A stretch of 64,000 bases of DNA from Marixanthomonas sp. SCSIO 43207 (GTDB lineage: Bacteria > Bacteroidota > Bacteroidia > Flavobacteriales > Flavobacteriaceae), in the NCBI RefSeq assembly GCF_019904255.1, contig NZ_CP063203.1, forward strand, positions 434,001 through 498,000, in the 5' to 3' direction. This document shows positions 26,836 through 36,572 of this stretch, piece by piece. The notes beneath the pieces were generated by a model. It had not been told where the DNA came from. It saw only the letters and a list, made by a program, of their open reading frames with translations, and made no database searches. Position 1 is the stretch's first letter; each line of letters starts with the position of its first letter. The translations under genes and the position numbers were made by a program.

Positions 26836-26866
26836 TAAACCTATTTATAAAATTTTTAAAAAGCAA
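26836..26866 (-). promoter_or_regulatory. Promoter of gldKLMN
   Basis: On the minus strand a TTG and TAGGTTTA (one base from TAnnTTTG) stand about 20 bases apart, 35 bases before the gldK ATG. This is the best promoter candidate in the 113-base gap. Confidence 0.5.
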
Positions 26867-26914
26867 CATATTTCTTAAAAAAACCTTAACTCTCGTTGTT
26901 CTTAGTTTGTTAGA

Positions 26915-28078
26915 TTATACTTCATTCTTTCGGCGGGCTTTATACCACCTTTCCGGAATTTCTTGATTCGTTGCACTCAAATAATCGCCATAAGTGCAAG
27001 GTAATAACGTTGGTGTTTTTAATTTATTATTAACACCTGAAATAAATGGCAGCTCTATCCACCATCTTCCGGTTTTATTACTCTTTTTAAATATTAAAAT
27101 GTCATCTTCAATAGGCACTTTATATGTATTGTAATCTTTATCATTCTCAAAACTACCTTCTTGAACTCTAAAATTAACTCCTTCTATAAAATACCAAAGT
27201 ATTTGTGCAACTAGCATAGCGCCGGTTTCTGCAGTTTTAAAATCTTTTAACTCATAGATTCCAAAAGAACTTACTCTATTGCTAATACCTGCATATCGAG
27301 CTATGGCACAAATTTCTCTTCCGTCAAAGCCATTAGGACTTGCGCTATTCTTATAACTCATTTCTGCACTTTTTATTGCTGAAATATCCATAGCCACAAT
27401 ATCGGCATCTCGTAAAATAGGCTCTACAACGGTAATATCTTGAGTTACTTCACCCAATCTATAGGCGTCAAAATACAATTTTTCCATTAAAGCAATCTCT
27501 TCTGGAGCGTTAAAATAAGATTGATAGCCTAACAAACTGTAATTAAAAAGGTTATAAGGCTTGTCTACGATGATTTTTCCTACAAAAGATTTATTGCTAA
27601 TGGGTTTTTCGGCATCGCCTAGATCAAACTTAGTATCAACATTTGCCAAGTTTATCATACTTCCGTGTGAATCATATGCTCTGTAATGGGCATATAAAAG
27701 ATCTTGACTCCCACCAAGAATTAAGGGAATAATCTTTTTTTTCAGCAAAGCTTCAATTACAGTTTTTACGGCAAAGTACGTATCTTGAACTGTTTCTCCT
27801 TTTTCTATATTACCTATATCAATAATATTGTATGACCAATTACCCGGGTAGAGCGCATACAAAGCTTTTCTAAAAGACGAAACAGAAACTTCTTCCCCCA
27901 AATAATTTTCATCATTTCGGTTTTCAAGAATTCCTAAAATGGCAAATTTTACATTTTTTAAATCTGGGAGATCACCTGTAACATGGTGTGTTTGTATCTG
28001 TTTACCTAAAACACCTTCTGGTAAAACCTCCTTGTGTGCGATTACTGTTTTTGAAATCGGCGAGAGAAACTCTATCAT
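26915..28078 (-). CDS. Ureohydrolase (arginase)-fold protein with degenerate metal site
   Basis: 387 residues, similar overall to formimidoylglutamase/arginase proteins of flavobacteria. The fold signs are LILGGSQDLLYAHYRAYD, NLANVDTKFDLGD and DIVAMDISAIKSAE. Compared with working ureohydrolases, however, GGDHS has become GGSQD (122-126), DAHxD has become NVDTKFD (146-152) and the SxDxDxxDP site has become MDISAIKSAE (230-239). Most manganese ligands are thus missing, so catalysis is doubtful. It overlaps topA by one base (TAATG) and lies upstream of gldK on the same strand. From memory, flavobacterial genomes keep such a gene next to gldK, which suggests a conserved, perhaps non-enzymatic, role. 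Confidence 0.8.
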   Translation of the reverse strand: MIEFLSPISKTVIAHKEVLPEGVLGKQIQTHHVTGDLPDLKNVKFAILGILENRNDENYLGEEVSVSSFRKALYALYPGNWSYNIIDIGNIEKGETVQDTYFAVKTVIEALLKKKIIPLILGGSQDLLYAHYRAYDSHGSMINLANVDTKFDLGDAEKPISNKSFVGKIIVDKPYNLFNYSLLGYQSYFNAPEEIALMEKLYFDAYRLGEVTQDITVVEPILRDADIVAMDISAIKSAEMSYKNSASPNGFDGREICAIARYAGISNRVSSFGIYELKDFKTAETGAMLVAQILWYFIEGVNFRVQEGSFENDKDYNTYKVPIEDDILIFKKSNKTGRWWIELPFISGVNNKLKTPTLLPCTYGDYLSATNQEIPERWYKARRKNEV

Positions 28079-30576
28079 TATTTTTTCTTAGCTGATGTTT
28101 TTTTCTTTTTTCGGGTTTTCTTTTTTGGCGCTTTTTTTTCTAAAATATCTTTTGCTTCTTCAAGCGTAATTTTATCGGCTTTTGTACTCTTAGGAAGCTC
28201 AACTTTTGTTTTACCTTTAATCAAATTGAAACGCCCCCAACGTGCTTTTTCTAGTCGTATACCTTCATCTGGCCATTCATTGATCAATTTATCAATTTCT
28301 TTTTGTTTTTTGACCTCTATCAATTCAATAATATCTTCTTCTGAAAGATTATCAAAATCATACTTCTTGTTCACGTTGATAAACATACTATTCCATTTAA
28401 TAAATGGACCGAAACGCCCAACCCCTTTTTGAACCGGAAGCCCTTCATACTCATATATAGGTGCGTCTGCTTTTTTCTTTTCTTCAATCAACTCTTTGGC
28501 TTTTGCCATATCAACATCTAGAGGGTCCATACCCTTGGGTAATGATATGAATTTTTTACCCCAACGCACATAAGGTCCATACCGGCCATTGTTAGTCTCT
28601 ACTTCTTCTCCATCATATACACCTAGGTCTTTAGGAAGTTTAAATAAATCTAGCACTTCTTCTAGAGTAACTAAATGCAATTGTTGATCAGGACGCAAAC
28701 TGGCAAATTGTTTTTCCTCATCATCTGGAGCGCCTATTTGAGCCATTGGTCCGTATTTTCCTAATCGCACCAACACGGTTCTACCACTTTCTGGGTGTTC
28801 TCCCAGGATGCGCTCGCCGCTTTCGCGTTCTGCATTTTCTTGAACGTCTTCTACGTGTGGATGAAATTTCTTATAAAAATCTTGAAGCATTTCTTTCCAC
28901 TGCTCTTTTCCTTCGGCAATGTCATCAAAGTCTTCTTCTACTTTTGCCGTAAAATTATAGTCTAGAATATTTCCGAAGTGATCTACCAAAAAGTCATTAA
29001 CTACCATACCTATATCTGTTGGGACCAACTTTCCTTTATCACTTCCTACAGTTTCTGTTAAGGTCTTATCTTTTACGGTGTCACTTTGTAATGTTAATTG
29101 AAGATACTTTCGCTCGGTTCCTTCTACGGTTCCTTTTTCAATGTAGTTTCTACCTATAATTGTTGAGATGGTAGGCGCATAGGTTGATGGACGACCTATA
29201 CCTAACTCTTCCATTCTTTTCACAAGAGAGGCTTCTGTAAAGCGGTACGGAGGTCTTGTAAAACGTTCTGTAGCGGTGATATACTTATTATCCAATGTAT
29301 CTCCTTTGGTAAGCTTTGGCAACATACCATCTTGTTCTTCATCTTCGGTATCGGTTCCTTCTAAATACACTTTTAGAAAACCGTCAAACTTTATCATTTC
29401 ACCGTTGGCACTAAACTGCTCTTCAACTTTTTCTTTACCAAGCACGTCAATTTTAACATTGGTGCGTTCTAACTGAGCATCGCTCATTTGTGATGCTATG
29501 GTTCGTTTCCAAATTAAATTATACAAACGTTCTTGATCACGGTCGCCACTTATTGTGTGTCTTGACATATCGGTAGGCCGTATCGCTTCGTGAGCCTCTT
29601 GTGCTCCTTTAGACTTTCCTTTGTAGTTACGAGGTTTGCTATATTTATCACCGTAAGCCGAACTAATTTCCTTTTCGGCAGCTTTTTTGGCGTCATTAGA
29701 AAGGTTAACACTATCAGTACGCATATAGGTAATTAAACCTGCTTCATACAAACGTTGTGCAATGGTCATCGTTTTTCCTACCGAAAAGTATAATTTTCTT
29801 GATGCTTCTTGTTGAAGCGTTGATGTGGTAAAAGGCGGAGCTGGTGATTTTTTTGCCGGCTTTTTGGTAAGGTCGGCTATTTTGTAATTGGCACCAATAT
29901 TCTTCTGAAGAAATGCTCTTGCTTCTTTTTCGGTTTCAAAATTCTTTGGAATTTTTGCTTTAAAAGTGCTTCCGTCTTCTGTTTTAAACTCTGCATCTAC
30001 TCGATAGGATGCAACCGGTGAAAATGCTTCAATATCACGCTCGCGCTCAACTATTAAACGCACTGCGACACTTTGCACACGACCCGCAGACAGACCTCCT
30101 TTTACCTTTCGCCATAAAACTGGTGAAAGTTCATAACCCACCAAACGATCTAAAATGCGTCGCGCTTGCTGTGCATTTACAAGATTGTAATCAATTTTAC
30201 GAGGGTTTTCAATTGCTTTAAGGATTGCCGTTTTTGTGATTTCATGAAAAACAATACGTTTTGTTTTATCGTCTTTCAAATCTAGTTCTTCGGCCAAATG
30301 CCACGCAATAGCTTCTCCTTCTCGGTCCTCATCACTTGCAAGCCAAACGGTCTCAGCACTTTTTGCTAATTTTTTCAAGTCACGTACCAAGCTTTTTTTA
30401 TCACTTGGTACTATATATTTAGGAGTAAAATCTCCTTCGGTATCTACACCTATTTCTTTTGACGGCAGGTCTGCAATGTGCCCAAAACTAGAAGCAACCT
30501 TGAACTCTTTCCCGAGAAATTTTTCAATGGTTTTAGCCTTTGCGGGCGACTCTACTATCACTAAATTCTTTGCCAT
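28078..30576 (-). CDS. topA: DNA topoisomerase I TopA
   Basis: 832 residues from ATG 30576 (MAKNLVIVESPAKAKTIEKFLG); a TTG two codons earlier is less likely. Relaxes negative supercoils by a 5'-phosphotyrosyl break. The Toprim domain has VIVESPAKAK and LASDEDREGEAIAWHL; the active Tyr lies in GLITYMRTDS. In place of four-cysteine zinc fingers the C-terminus carries repeated Gly-x-Tyr/Phe-Gly-Pro units (KYGPMAQIG, YGPYVRWGKKF, RFGPFIKWN, RWGRFNLIKGK), then a Lys-rich tail (KKTRKKKKTSAKKK) that likely binds DNA. First gene of the topA / ureohydrolase pair. Confidence 0.96.
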   Translation of the reverse strand: MAKNLVIVESPAKAKTIEKFLGKEFKVASSFGHIADLPSKEIGVDTEGDFTPKYIVPSDKKSLVRDLKKLAKSAETVWLASDEDREGEAIAWHLAEELDLKDDKTKRIVFHEITKTAILKAIENPRKIDYNLVNAQQARRILDRLVGYELSPVLWRKVKGGLSAGRVQSVAVRLIVERERDIEAFSPVASYRVDAEFKTEDGSTFKAKIPKNFETEKEARAFLQKNIGANYKIADLTKKPAKKSPAPPFTTSTLQQEASRKLYFSVGKTMTIAQRLYEAGLITYMRTDSVNLSNDAKKAAEKEISSAYGDKYSKPRNYKGKSKGAQEAHEAIRPTDMSRHTISGDRDQERLYNLIWKRTIASQMSDAQLERTNVKIDVLGKEKVEEQFSANGEMIKFDGFLKVYLEGTDTEDEEQDGMLPKLTKGDTLDNKYITATERFTRPPYRFTEASLVKRMEELGIGRPSTYAPTISTIIGRNYIEKGTVEGTERKYLQLTLQSDTVKDKTLTETVGSDKGKLVPTDIGMVVNDFLVDHFGNILDYNFTAKVEEDFDDIAEGKEQWKEMLQDFYKKFHPHVEDVQENAERESGERILGEHPESGRTVLVRLGKYGPMAQIGAPDDEEKQFASLRPDQQLHLVTLEEVLDLFKLPKDLGVYDGEEVETNNGRYGPYVRWGKKFISLPKGMDPLDVDMAKAKELIEEKKKADAPIYEYEGLPVQKGVGRFGPFIKWNSMFINVNKKYDFDNLSEEDIIELIEVKKQKEIDKLINEWPDEGIRLEKARWGRFNLIKGKTKVELPKSTKADKITLEEAKDILEKKAPKKKTRKKKKTSAKKK

Positions 30577-30706
30577 ATTCAATTTTGTTTGGGGTACAAA
30601 AGTATGTGATTTTTTTTATACCATAGTTTTGCTTCATAAATTTAGCCTTCTGTTAACACGGTATGTTTCCAAAAATCAAGAGATTACAATATATAAATTT
30701 CAGCAT

Positions 30707-31327
30707 ATGTTACAAATAAATTCTGAAGTAATAAGATCAAGATACCTTGCCGCTATTGCACTAGCAGCTATAAGTTTACTCTTTACGCAATGCAGTTCTC
30801 TGGAAGATGTTTCTACTTTTTCAACCCAAAAAAACATTCATGTTATAGTTGAAATACCAGCAGGAACCAACGCAAAGGTTGAGTATAACAAACAACTAAA
30901 AAAACTAAAGATTGATCAAGAAAATGGTAAGGATCGCATTATAGAATACCTCCCCTATCCTGGCAACTACGGATTTATCCCTTCTACATATTCAAACCCT
31001 GAAAAAGGCGGTGATGGCGACCCTCTTGATGCTTTGGTTATATCATCCCGCTTGCTTTCGGGCTCTGTAGTTGAAACCATTCCTATTGGTGTTCTTAAAA
31101 TTTTGGACAACGGTGAGCAAGATTATAAAATAATTTGTATTCCGTCAGAAAAAAAACTACAAACTGTTTCTGCAGCATCGTTTGATGAATTTTCAGAAAA
31201 ATATCCAGATGCGCTTACAATAATCGAACTCTGGTTTTCAAACTACGACCAAAAAGATACTGTCATTGTTAAAGGTTGGGGTGATGAAAAGGAAGCCCTT
31301 TCTGAAATAAATAAGGTTTTAAAATAA
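30707..31327 (+). CDS. ppa: Family I inorganic pyrophosphatase with lipoprotein signal
   Basis: 206 residues from ATG 30707 (an upstream in-frame start is rejected because it runs through topA's promoter and start). The N-terminus LAAIALAAISLLFTQCSS looks like a lipoprotein signal with Cys29. The pyrophosphatase core follows: VEIPAGTNAKVEY, YLPYPGNYGFIPSTY, and the signature DGDPLDALV (Asp103, 105, 108), then GVLKILDNGEQDYKI with the Asp/Asp/Lys trio. So the active site seems complete, but the protein should be on a membrane surface, unlike the cytosolic textbook enzyme. It may serve periplasmic pyrophosphate, or the lipobox may be misleading. Convergent with the next gene. Confidence 0.85.
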   Translation: MLQINSEVIRSRYLAAIALAAISLLFTQCSSLEDVSTFSTQKNIHVIVEIPAGTNAKVEYNKQLKKLKIDQENGKDRIIEYLPYPGNYGFIPSTYSNPEKGGDGDPLDALVISSRLLSGSVVETIPIGVLKILDNGEQDYKIICIPSEKKLQTVSAASFDEFSEKYPDALTIIELWFSNYDQKDTVIVKGWGDEKEALSEINKVLK

Positions 31328-31332
31328 TAGAA

Positions 31333-32091
31333 CTATATTTCAGAAACTGGTAATGCATCATCAAAACCAACCGCATCTTTATAAACATAATAAAGTGGTA
31401 TATGCACAAAGGATGCTGTTATAAAAACACCAACAAAACAAAGTAACACACCTAGTTGCGCTATAATTCCTGAAAGAAAAATGAGCCCAAAAATGATTAT
31501 CCAAAATTTATTACCAATCTTAAAACTTGCTTTTATAATTTCAGAAACAGACAGTTTTGGATTAAAAGCAAATACAACAACGAGCATTTGCAACGGGACC
31601 ATAACATAAAACAAAGGCAAATAACAAAGTAGTGCAGCTAGCAACGCAATTCCGGTTGCAGCTAATGAAAGTACAAATAGTTTGCTGAAATTACCTTTTA
31701 ACATTGCAAAATAACCTCCAGTATCTTGAGGTGTTCCGGTATCAACTTTTTGAAGCACCTTAAAGAAATGTGCCGTAATTGCATAAGCAAACACTTGCGA
31801 GATCATTATCAAAGCCATCAACAACAAAAAGTAACCTATAATTACCGGTAACGGATATTCAATAAACGGATTAAATTCTTGTCCGTACTGGTTTTCATTA
31901 GCTTGTATAAAAACAGGAACCAAAGGCACATAAGCAAAAATGAAAATAGGGATAGAAACCGCAAAAGTTACCAAAACGTGTAAAGTACCTTCAACCCAAA
32001 CTTTTTTAAAAAGGTCAAAACTTTTTGAAAAGACATTCCCAAAATCTGGAGTTGATGCGTGTTCAATTTTTTTAAACAGTGGATGTTCCAT
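31333..32091 (-). CDS. Multi-pass membrane protein of unknown function
   Basis: 252 residues with about six predicted membrane helices (36-62, 83-108, two within 135-170, two within 190-230). The soluble N-terminus has FGNVFSKSFDLFKKVWVEG, a pattern seen in the DUF975/GlpQ-membrane-like proteins of Bacteroidota, and the second repeat-like stretch LSVSEIIKASFKIGNKFW resembles it. No enzymatic motif is seen. It ends five bases from the pyrophosphatase stop, convergent. It is divergent from miaB, whose promoter fills the gap. Confidence 0.65.
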   Translation of the reverse strand: MEHPLFKKIEHASTPDFGNVFSKSFDLFKKVWVEGTLHVLVTFAVSIPIFIFAYVPLVPVFIQANENQYGQEFNPFIEYPLPVIIGYFLLLMALIMISQVFAYAITAHFFKVLQKVDTGTPQDTGGYFAMLKGNFSKLFVLSLAATGIALLAALLCYLPLFYVMVPLQMLVVVFAFNPKLSVSEIIKASFKIGNKFWIIIFGLIFLSGIIAQLGVLLCFVGVFITASFVHIPLYYVYKDAVGFDDALPVSEI

Positions 32092-32144
32092 TAATAAGAT
32101 GATTAGTAGTTAATCTGTAAATTTATAAAAAAGAAGTCTGCCAT

Positions 32145-32177
32145 TTTGACACAAACTCTTTTTTAATTGTATCTTTG
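32145..32177 (+). promoter_or_regulatory. Promoter of miaB
   Basis: TTTG at 32145-32148 and exact TATCTTTG at 32170-32177, 21 bases apart. The ATG follows 48 bases later. Confidence 0.7.
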
Positions 32178-32224
32178 TCAATCAAAATTTTTTTAAAGAA
32201 CAGAACAATTAGTTAGTACGAAGT

Positions 32225-33673
32225 ATGGAAGAGAAAATTATTGACGAAAACAAACAAGGTGAGGCTTTAGTATTAGAACCACAAAAGCAAAACGCTCGAA
32301 AACTCTATATTGAAAGCTACGGTTGCCAAATGAATTTTAGCGACAGTGAAATTGTTGCTTCCATTCTAGCCAAAGAAGGATTCAATACTACTCAAAAGCT
32401 AGAGGAAGCAGACTTGGTTTTGGTCAACACATGTTCTATTCGGGATAAAGCCGAACAAACCGTAAGAAAACGACTTGAAAAATACAACGCTGTAAAACGC
32501 GAAAACCCAGGAATGAAAGTTGGCGTATTAGGCTGTATGGCAGAACGCCTTAAAAGTAAATTTCTAGAAGAAGAAAAAATTGTCGATATGGTAGTGGGGC
32601 CAGATGCCTATAAAGATCTACCCAACTTAATAGAAGAGGTAGACGCCGGTCGTGATGCTGTAAATGTAATTTTAAGTAAAGAAGAAACTTACGGTGATGT
32701 AGCTCCGGTACGCCTGGGCGGTAATGGCGTTACGGCTTTTGTAAGCATCACAAGAGGTTGTGATAATATGTGTACTTTTTGCGTGGTACCTTTTACAAGA
32801 GGTAGAGAACGAAGCCGTGATCCACAAAGTATTGTTGCCGAAGTTAATGACTTAGCCGAAAAAGGGTATAAAGAAATTACTTTGCTAGGGCAAAACGTAG
32901 ATAGTTATTTATGGTATGGTGGAGGATTAAAGAAAGACTTTAACAAAGCTACCGACATTCAAAAAGCAACTGCAACCAATTTTGCAGGCTTATTAGACCT
33001 AGTAGCTACAGCACAACCCAACATGCGTATTCGTTTTTCTACTAGCAATCCACAAGATATGACCGAAGATGTTTTGCACAGTATGGCAAAGCATAAAAAT
33101 ATTTGTAATTACATTCATTTACCTGTTCAAAGTGGTAGCACCCGCATTTTAAAAGAAATGAATCGTCAACACACTCGCGAAGAGTATTTTGAATTAATTG
33201 ATAAAGTAAGAGAAATCATACCAGACTGCGCCATTTCTCAGGATATGATAACCGGTTTTCCTACAGAGACAGAGCAAGATCACCAAGATACATTAACATT
33301 GATGGAATACGTAAAATATGATTTTGGATTTATGTTTATGTATTCAGAAAGACCGGGTACAATGGCTGCTCGTAAACTTGAAGATGATGTGCCGGAAGCA
33401 ATCAAAAAACGTCGCTTAACTGAAATTGTAAACCTACAACAACAGCACAGCGCATATAGAACCAAACAATTTTTAGGTAAAACCGTAGAAGTTTTAATTG
33501 AAAAGGAATCTAAGAAAAGTAATAAAGAATGGAGTGGTCGTACAGAGCAAAATACCGTAGCTGTATTTCCTAAAGAACATTATAAAGTAGGTGATTTTGT
33601 CAATGTAAAAATTAACGATTGCACAACAGCAACCTTAATTGGAGAAGCGGTTGGATATTCAGAAAATAATTAG
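32225..33673 (+). CDS. miaB: tRNA methylthiotransferase MiaB
   Basis: 482 residues. Adds the 2-methylthio group to N6-isopentenyl-A37 of tRNA, using two iron-sulfur clusters. The N-terminal cluster cysteines are Cys34 ([11 protein letters not shown]), Cys70 (NTCSIRDKA) and Cys104 (GCMAER). The radical-SAM triplet is GCDNMCTFC (179, 183, 186). The C-terminal TRAM domain ends the protein ([15 protein letters not shown], then [12 protein letters not shown]). A 20-residue N-terminal extension is normal for Bacteroidota. It has its own promoter; the sigma-54 activator gene follows after 149 bases. Confidence 0.96.
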   Translation: MEEKIIDENKQGEALVLEPQKQNARKLYIESYGCQMNFSDSEIVASILAKEGFNTTQKLEEADLVLVNTCSIRDKAEQTVRKRLEKYNAVKRENPGMKVGVLGCMAERLKSKFLEEEKIVDMVVGPDAYKDLPNLIEEVDAGRDAVNVILSKEETYGDVAPVRLGGNGVTAFVSITRGCDNMCTFCVVPFTRGRERSRDPQSIVAEVNDLAEKGYKEITLLGQNVDSYLWYGGGLKKDFNKATDIQKATATNFAGLLDLVATAQPNMRIRFSTSNPQDMTEDVLHSMAKHKNICNYIHLPVQSGSTRILKEMNRQHTREEYFELIDKVREIIPDCAISQDMITGFPTETEQDHQDTLTLMEYVKYDFGFMFMYSERPGTMAARKLEDDVPEAIKKRRLTEIVNLQQQHSAYRTKQFLGKTVEVLIEKESKKSNKEWSGRTEQNTVAVFPKEHYKVGDFVNVKINDCTTATLIGEAVGYSENN

Positions 33674-33822
33674 AAAATCATTCTATGGCCCCTAAAGAGA
33701 ATCAAAAAACATAGTATTATAGACTCGGGTGTTATTTGAACAACCTGAAACCCAATGTAATATATGATTGGGCGTTTTATGGAGATTTTCGAGGCTGTTA
33801 TAAACTTTATTTACTAATAAAA

Positions 33823-35115
33823 ATGGAAAGCATACAAGCAACAAAACAACGGTTCGGGATTATTGGGGATGACCCAAAACTAAACCGTGCCATAGAAAAA
33901 GCTATACAAGTTGCCCCAACCGATATTTCGGTGTTAGTAACTGGTGAAAGTGGTGTAGGTAAAGAAAGTATCCCAAAAATAATTCATGCGCTTTCACATA
34001 GAAAACACGGTAAATACATCGCTGTAAACTGTGGCGCAATTCCTGAAGGAACAATAGACAGTGAATTATTTGGTCATGAAAAAGGAGCTTTTACAGGTGC
34101 AACCTCAACCAGAAGCGGTTATTTTGAAGTAGCAGATGGCGGAACCATTTTTTTAGATGAAGTAGGCGAACTTCCATTGCCTACACAGGTACGTTTGTTA
34201 CGTGTTTTGGAAAATGGCGAATTTTTAAAAGTGGGTTCTTCAAAAATTCAAAAAACAGACGTTCGTATCGTAGCTGCAACCAATGTGAAAATGGCTGAAG
34301 CGATTCAGAAAGAGAAGTTCAGAGAAGATTTATACTATCGATTAAGCACTGTAGAAATCAACATTCCACCCCTTCGAGATCGAAAAGATGATATTCATTT
34401 GTTATTCAGAAAATTTGCGGCAGATTTTGCTCAAAAATATAAAATGCCAACTGTACGATTGGACGATGACGCAGTTGATTTATTGTTAAAATATCGCTGG
34501 GGCGGAAACATTAGGCAACTTCGCAATATAGCCGAACAAATTTCAGTTTTAGAACAAGATCGCACCATTTCACACGATACCTTAAAACATTACTTACCCG
34601 ATGTAGGCAGTAACCTTCCGGCAATAATAAACAATAAAAAAGAAGAAAGCAGTTTTAGTAATGAGCGTGAAATACTTTACAAAGTTTTGTTTGATATGCA
34701 ACGCGATGTGAACGATTTAAAAAAACTCACGCTAGAACTTATGAAGAGCGGAAACGCGAGTAAAGTAAGAGAAGAAAATTCATCATTAATTAATAAAATT
34801 TATGATGAAGACAACAACCACGAAGAGCATTTAGCTTCTATTGTAGAAGATGATGATGAGAGTGCTTCAGATGTAGAAGTATTAGGAATTCCTTCTAATG
34901 CTTCAGAAAACGATTCTGAAGAAAATAAAAGAAGCGATAAATACGATTTTGCTGAAGAAATTGAAGAAGAAGAAAGTCTTTCACTTCAAGATAAAGAATT
35001 AGAGCTCATTAAAAAATCACTAGAAAAGTATGGCGGAAAACGTAAAGATGCAGCCGAAGAACTAGGAATTTCTGAACGTACACTCTATAGAAAAATTAAA
35101 CAATACAACTTATAA
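33823..35115 (+). CDS. Sigma-54-dependent transcriptional activator (no receiver domain)
   Basis: 430 residues from ATG 33823; the longer reading frame upstream lacks conservation signs. AAA+ domain from the start: Walker A GESGVGKE (41-48), the sigma-54 contact loop GAFTGA (88-93), Walker B TIFLDEVGEL, and sensor residues in the WGGNIRQLRNIAEQ region. A very acidic linker follows (about 290-385), then a Fis-type helix-turn-helix (KRKDAAEELGISERTLYRKIKQYNL). There is no receiver or GAF domain, so activity must be controlled otherwise, perhaps by level or by a partner. lptE follows 21 bases after the stop. A sigma-54-type promoter lies upstream of groES. Confidence 0.93.
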   Translation: MESIQATKQRFGIIGDDPKLNRAIEKAIQVAPTDISVLVTGESGVGKESIPKIIHALSHRKHGKYIAVNCGAIPEGTIDSELFGHEKGAFTGATSTRSGYFEVADGGTIFLDEVGELPLPTQVRLLRVLENGEFLKVGSSKIQKTDVRIVAATNVKMAEAIQKEKFREDLYYRLSTVEINIPPLRDRKDDIHLLFRKFAADFAQKYKMPTVRLDDDAVDLLLKYRWGGNIRQLRNIAEQISVLEQDRTISHDTLKHYLPDVGSNLPAIINNKKEESSFSNEREILYKVLFDMQRDVNDLKKLTLELMKSGNASKVREENSSLINKIYDEDNNHEEHLASIVEDDDESASDVEVLGIPSNASENDSEENKRSDKYDFAEEIEEEESLSLQDKELELIKKSLEKYGGKRKDAAEELGISERTLYRKIKQYNL

Positions 35116-35136
35116 TTAGTAGATTGGTCACCAGCT

Positions 35137-35649
35137 ATGAAAAAAGTAAAACAATTTTTACTACTATCCATCACCACAATTTTATTGCAAGGGTGTGGTG
35201 CGTATTCTTTTACCGGAGCAGATATTGATTACTCAACCACCAAAACATTTCAGGTAAATTTATTTGAAAACAATGCACCCATTGTAGAACCGGGTATTGC
35301 TCGTGATTTTACCATTCAATTGCAAGATTTAATGTTAAATCAAACCAGTCTTGACTTAGTAAACAATAATGGTGATTTGGTGTATGAAGGTGAAATTGTA
35401 GAATACTACATTGCTCCTATTACGGCTACCTCACAAAGTACAGCAGCACAAAACCGCTTAACAATAGCGGTAAACGTAAGATTTTACAACACAAATGATG
35501 AAAGCAAAGATTTTGAGCAACGATTTTCATTTTACTTTGACTATGACGGTGCCGCACAGTTAACAGGCTCAGATCTAGATGAGGCATTAAACATAATTTT
35601 TGAACGTATTACACAAGATATTTTCAACAAATCACTCGCAAATTGGTAG
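35137..35649 (+). CDS. lptE: LPS assembly lipoprotein LptE
   Basis: 170 residues. Lipoprotein signal with lipobox LLQGC (Cys20), followed by GAYSFTGADIDYSTTKTFQVNLF, the opening of the Bacteroidota LptE family. It plugs the LptD barrel and helps place LPS in the outer leaflet. The body is a small alpha/beta protein: QDLMLNQTSLDLVNNNGDLVYEGEIVEYYIAPI. It lies in a row EBP-lptE-TPR-secG with short gaps, a grouping I recall as common in flavobacteria. The next gene probably starts five bases past its stop. Confidence 0.9.
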   Translation: MKKVKQFLLLSITTILLQGCGAYSFTGADIDYSTTKTFQVNLFENNAPIVEPGIARDFTIQLQDLMLNQTSLDLVNNNGDLVYEGEIVEYYIAPITATSQSTAAQNRLTIAVNVRFYNTNDESKDFEQRFSFYFDYDGAAQLTGSDLDEALNIIFERITQDIFNKSLANW

Positions 35650-35653
35650 TATT

Positions 35654-36571
35654 TTGAATACAAAAAACTATACAGATTTACTTTCAAAACCTCAACACAT
35701 TGATAAAGAGGCGATGGATCAATTGGCAGTCATTATAGAAAAGTACCCCTATTTTCAAAGTGCACGCGCGCTTCAATTGAAAGCTTTAAAAGCTCAAAAC
35801 AGCTTTCTATATAATGATGCTTTAAAAAACACTGCTGCTTATACTACAGACCGCGACATACTTTTTGAGTTTATTACTTCTGAAACATTTTCTCAAAATG
35901 AAATTTCACAAATCATTCAACAACACGATCCTGAAATTCATGATATCGAAGTAGTTTCAGAAAACGTTTCAGAACAAACTGCAATTGAGCTTGACAATCA
36001 AATGAAAGCTGAAATTAAAAAAGCTGAAGCTATTTTAAACCCAGATTTATTTGAACGAAAATTTGGCTCTGTAGAAAAATTGGCAACCTCTACCACAAGC
36101 TCAGAAATTGAAAAAAATAAAGCCGAAGAAACTCTTGAGCTTGATAAGCCACTCAATTTTACCAAAAATGATACGCATTCCTTTAGTGAATGGTTAAAAC
36201 TTACTCAAGCAAAACCTATTGATCGATCCAAATCACAAGAAAAGAAAGACAACTCATTTTCAGAAGAAAAGAAAGAAAAAACAACACCTTCACATCAAGA
36301 CAGGAAGTTTAAAATGATTGATAAGTTTATTCAGGAACGACCAAAAATTAAACCTGCTCAACAACAATCAACAAAAGAAAACCTCGCAAAACCTTACACA
36401 CAGGCACCTGACGCTTTAATGACCGAGACATTGGCAAAAGTTTACTTGCAACAAAAAAATTATAAAAAGGCCATTCAAGCATATAAAATATTAATTTTGA
36501 AAAATCCCGAAAAAAGTGGTTTCTTTGCAGACCAAATTCGTGCAATAGAAAAAATAATAGACACACAATAA
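35654..36571 (+). CDS. TPR-containing protein, TTG start
   Basis: 305 residues from TTG 35654 (NTKNYTDLLSKPQHIDK). An ATG at 35600 is in frame but would overlap lptE by 50 bases and add 18 residues without family character, while relatives begin near MNxxNYT; so TTG is preferred. The N-terminal part is helical (YPYFQSARALQLKALKAQNSFLYNDALK, AAYTTDRDILFEFI). A charged, low-complexity middle follows, and the end has one TPR-like pair (LAKVYLQQKNYKKAIQAYKILILKNP). No signal peptide, so cytosolic. Role unknown; its steady place between lptE and secG hints at envelope biogenesis (inference). Confidence 0.75.
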   Translation: MNTKNYTDLLSKPQHIDKEAMDQLAVIIEKYPYFQSARALQLKALKAQNSFLYNDALKNTAAYTTDRDILFEFITSETFSQNEISQIIQQHDPEIHDIEVVSENVSEQTAIELDNQMKAEIKKAEAILNPDLFERKFGSVEKLATSTTSSEIEKNKAEETLELDKPLNFTKNDTHSFSEWLKLTQAKPIDRSKSQEKKDNSFSEEKKEKTTPSHQDRKFKMIDKFIQERPKIKPAQQQSTKENLAKPYTQAPDALMTETLAKVYLQQKNYKKAIQAYKILILKNPEKSGFFADQIRAIEKIIDTQ

Positions 36572-36572
36572 T

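Noticed and set aside
35600-35653. ATG at 35600 as start of the TPR-protein gene
   Set aside because: It would overlap lptE by 50 bases and add 18 residues unlike the family's start; TTG 35654 fits better.
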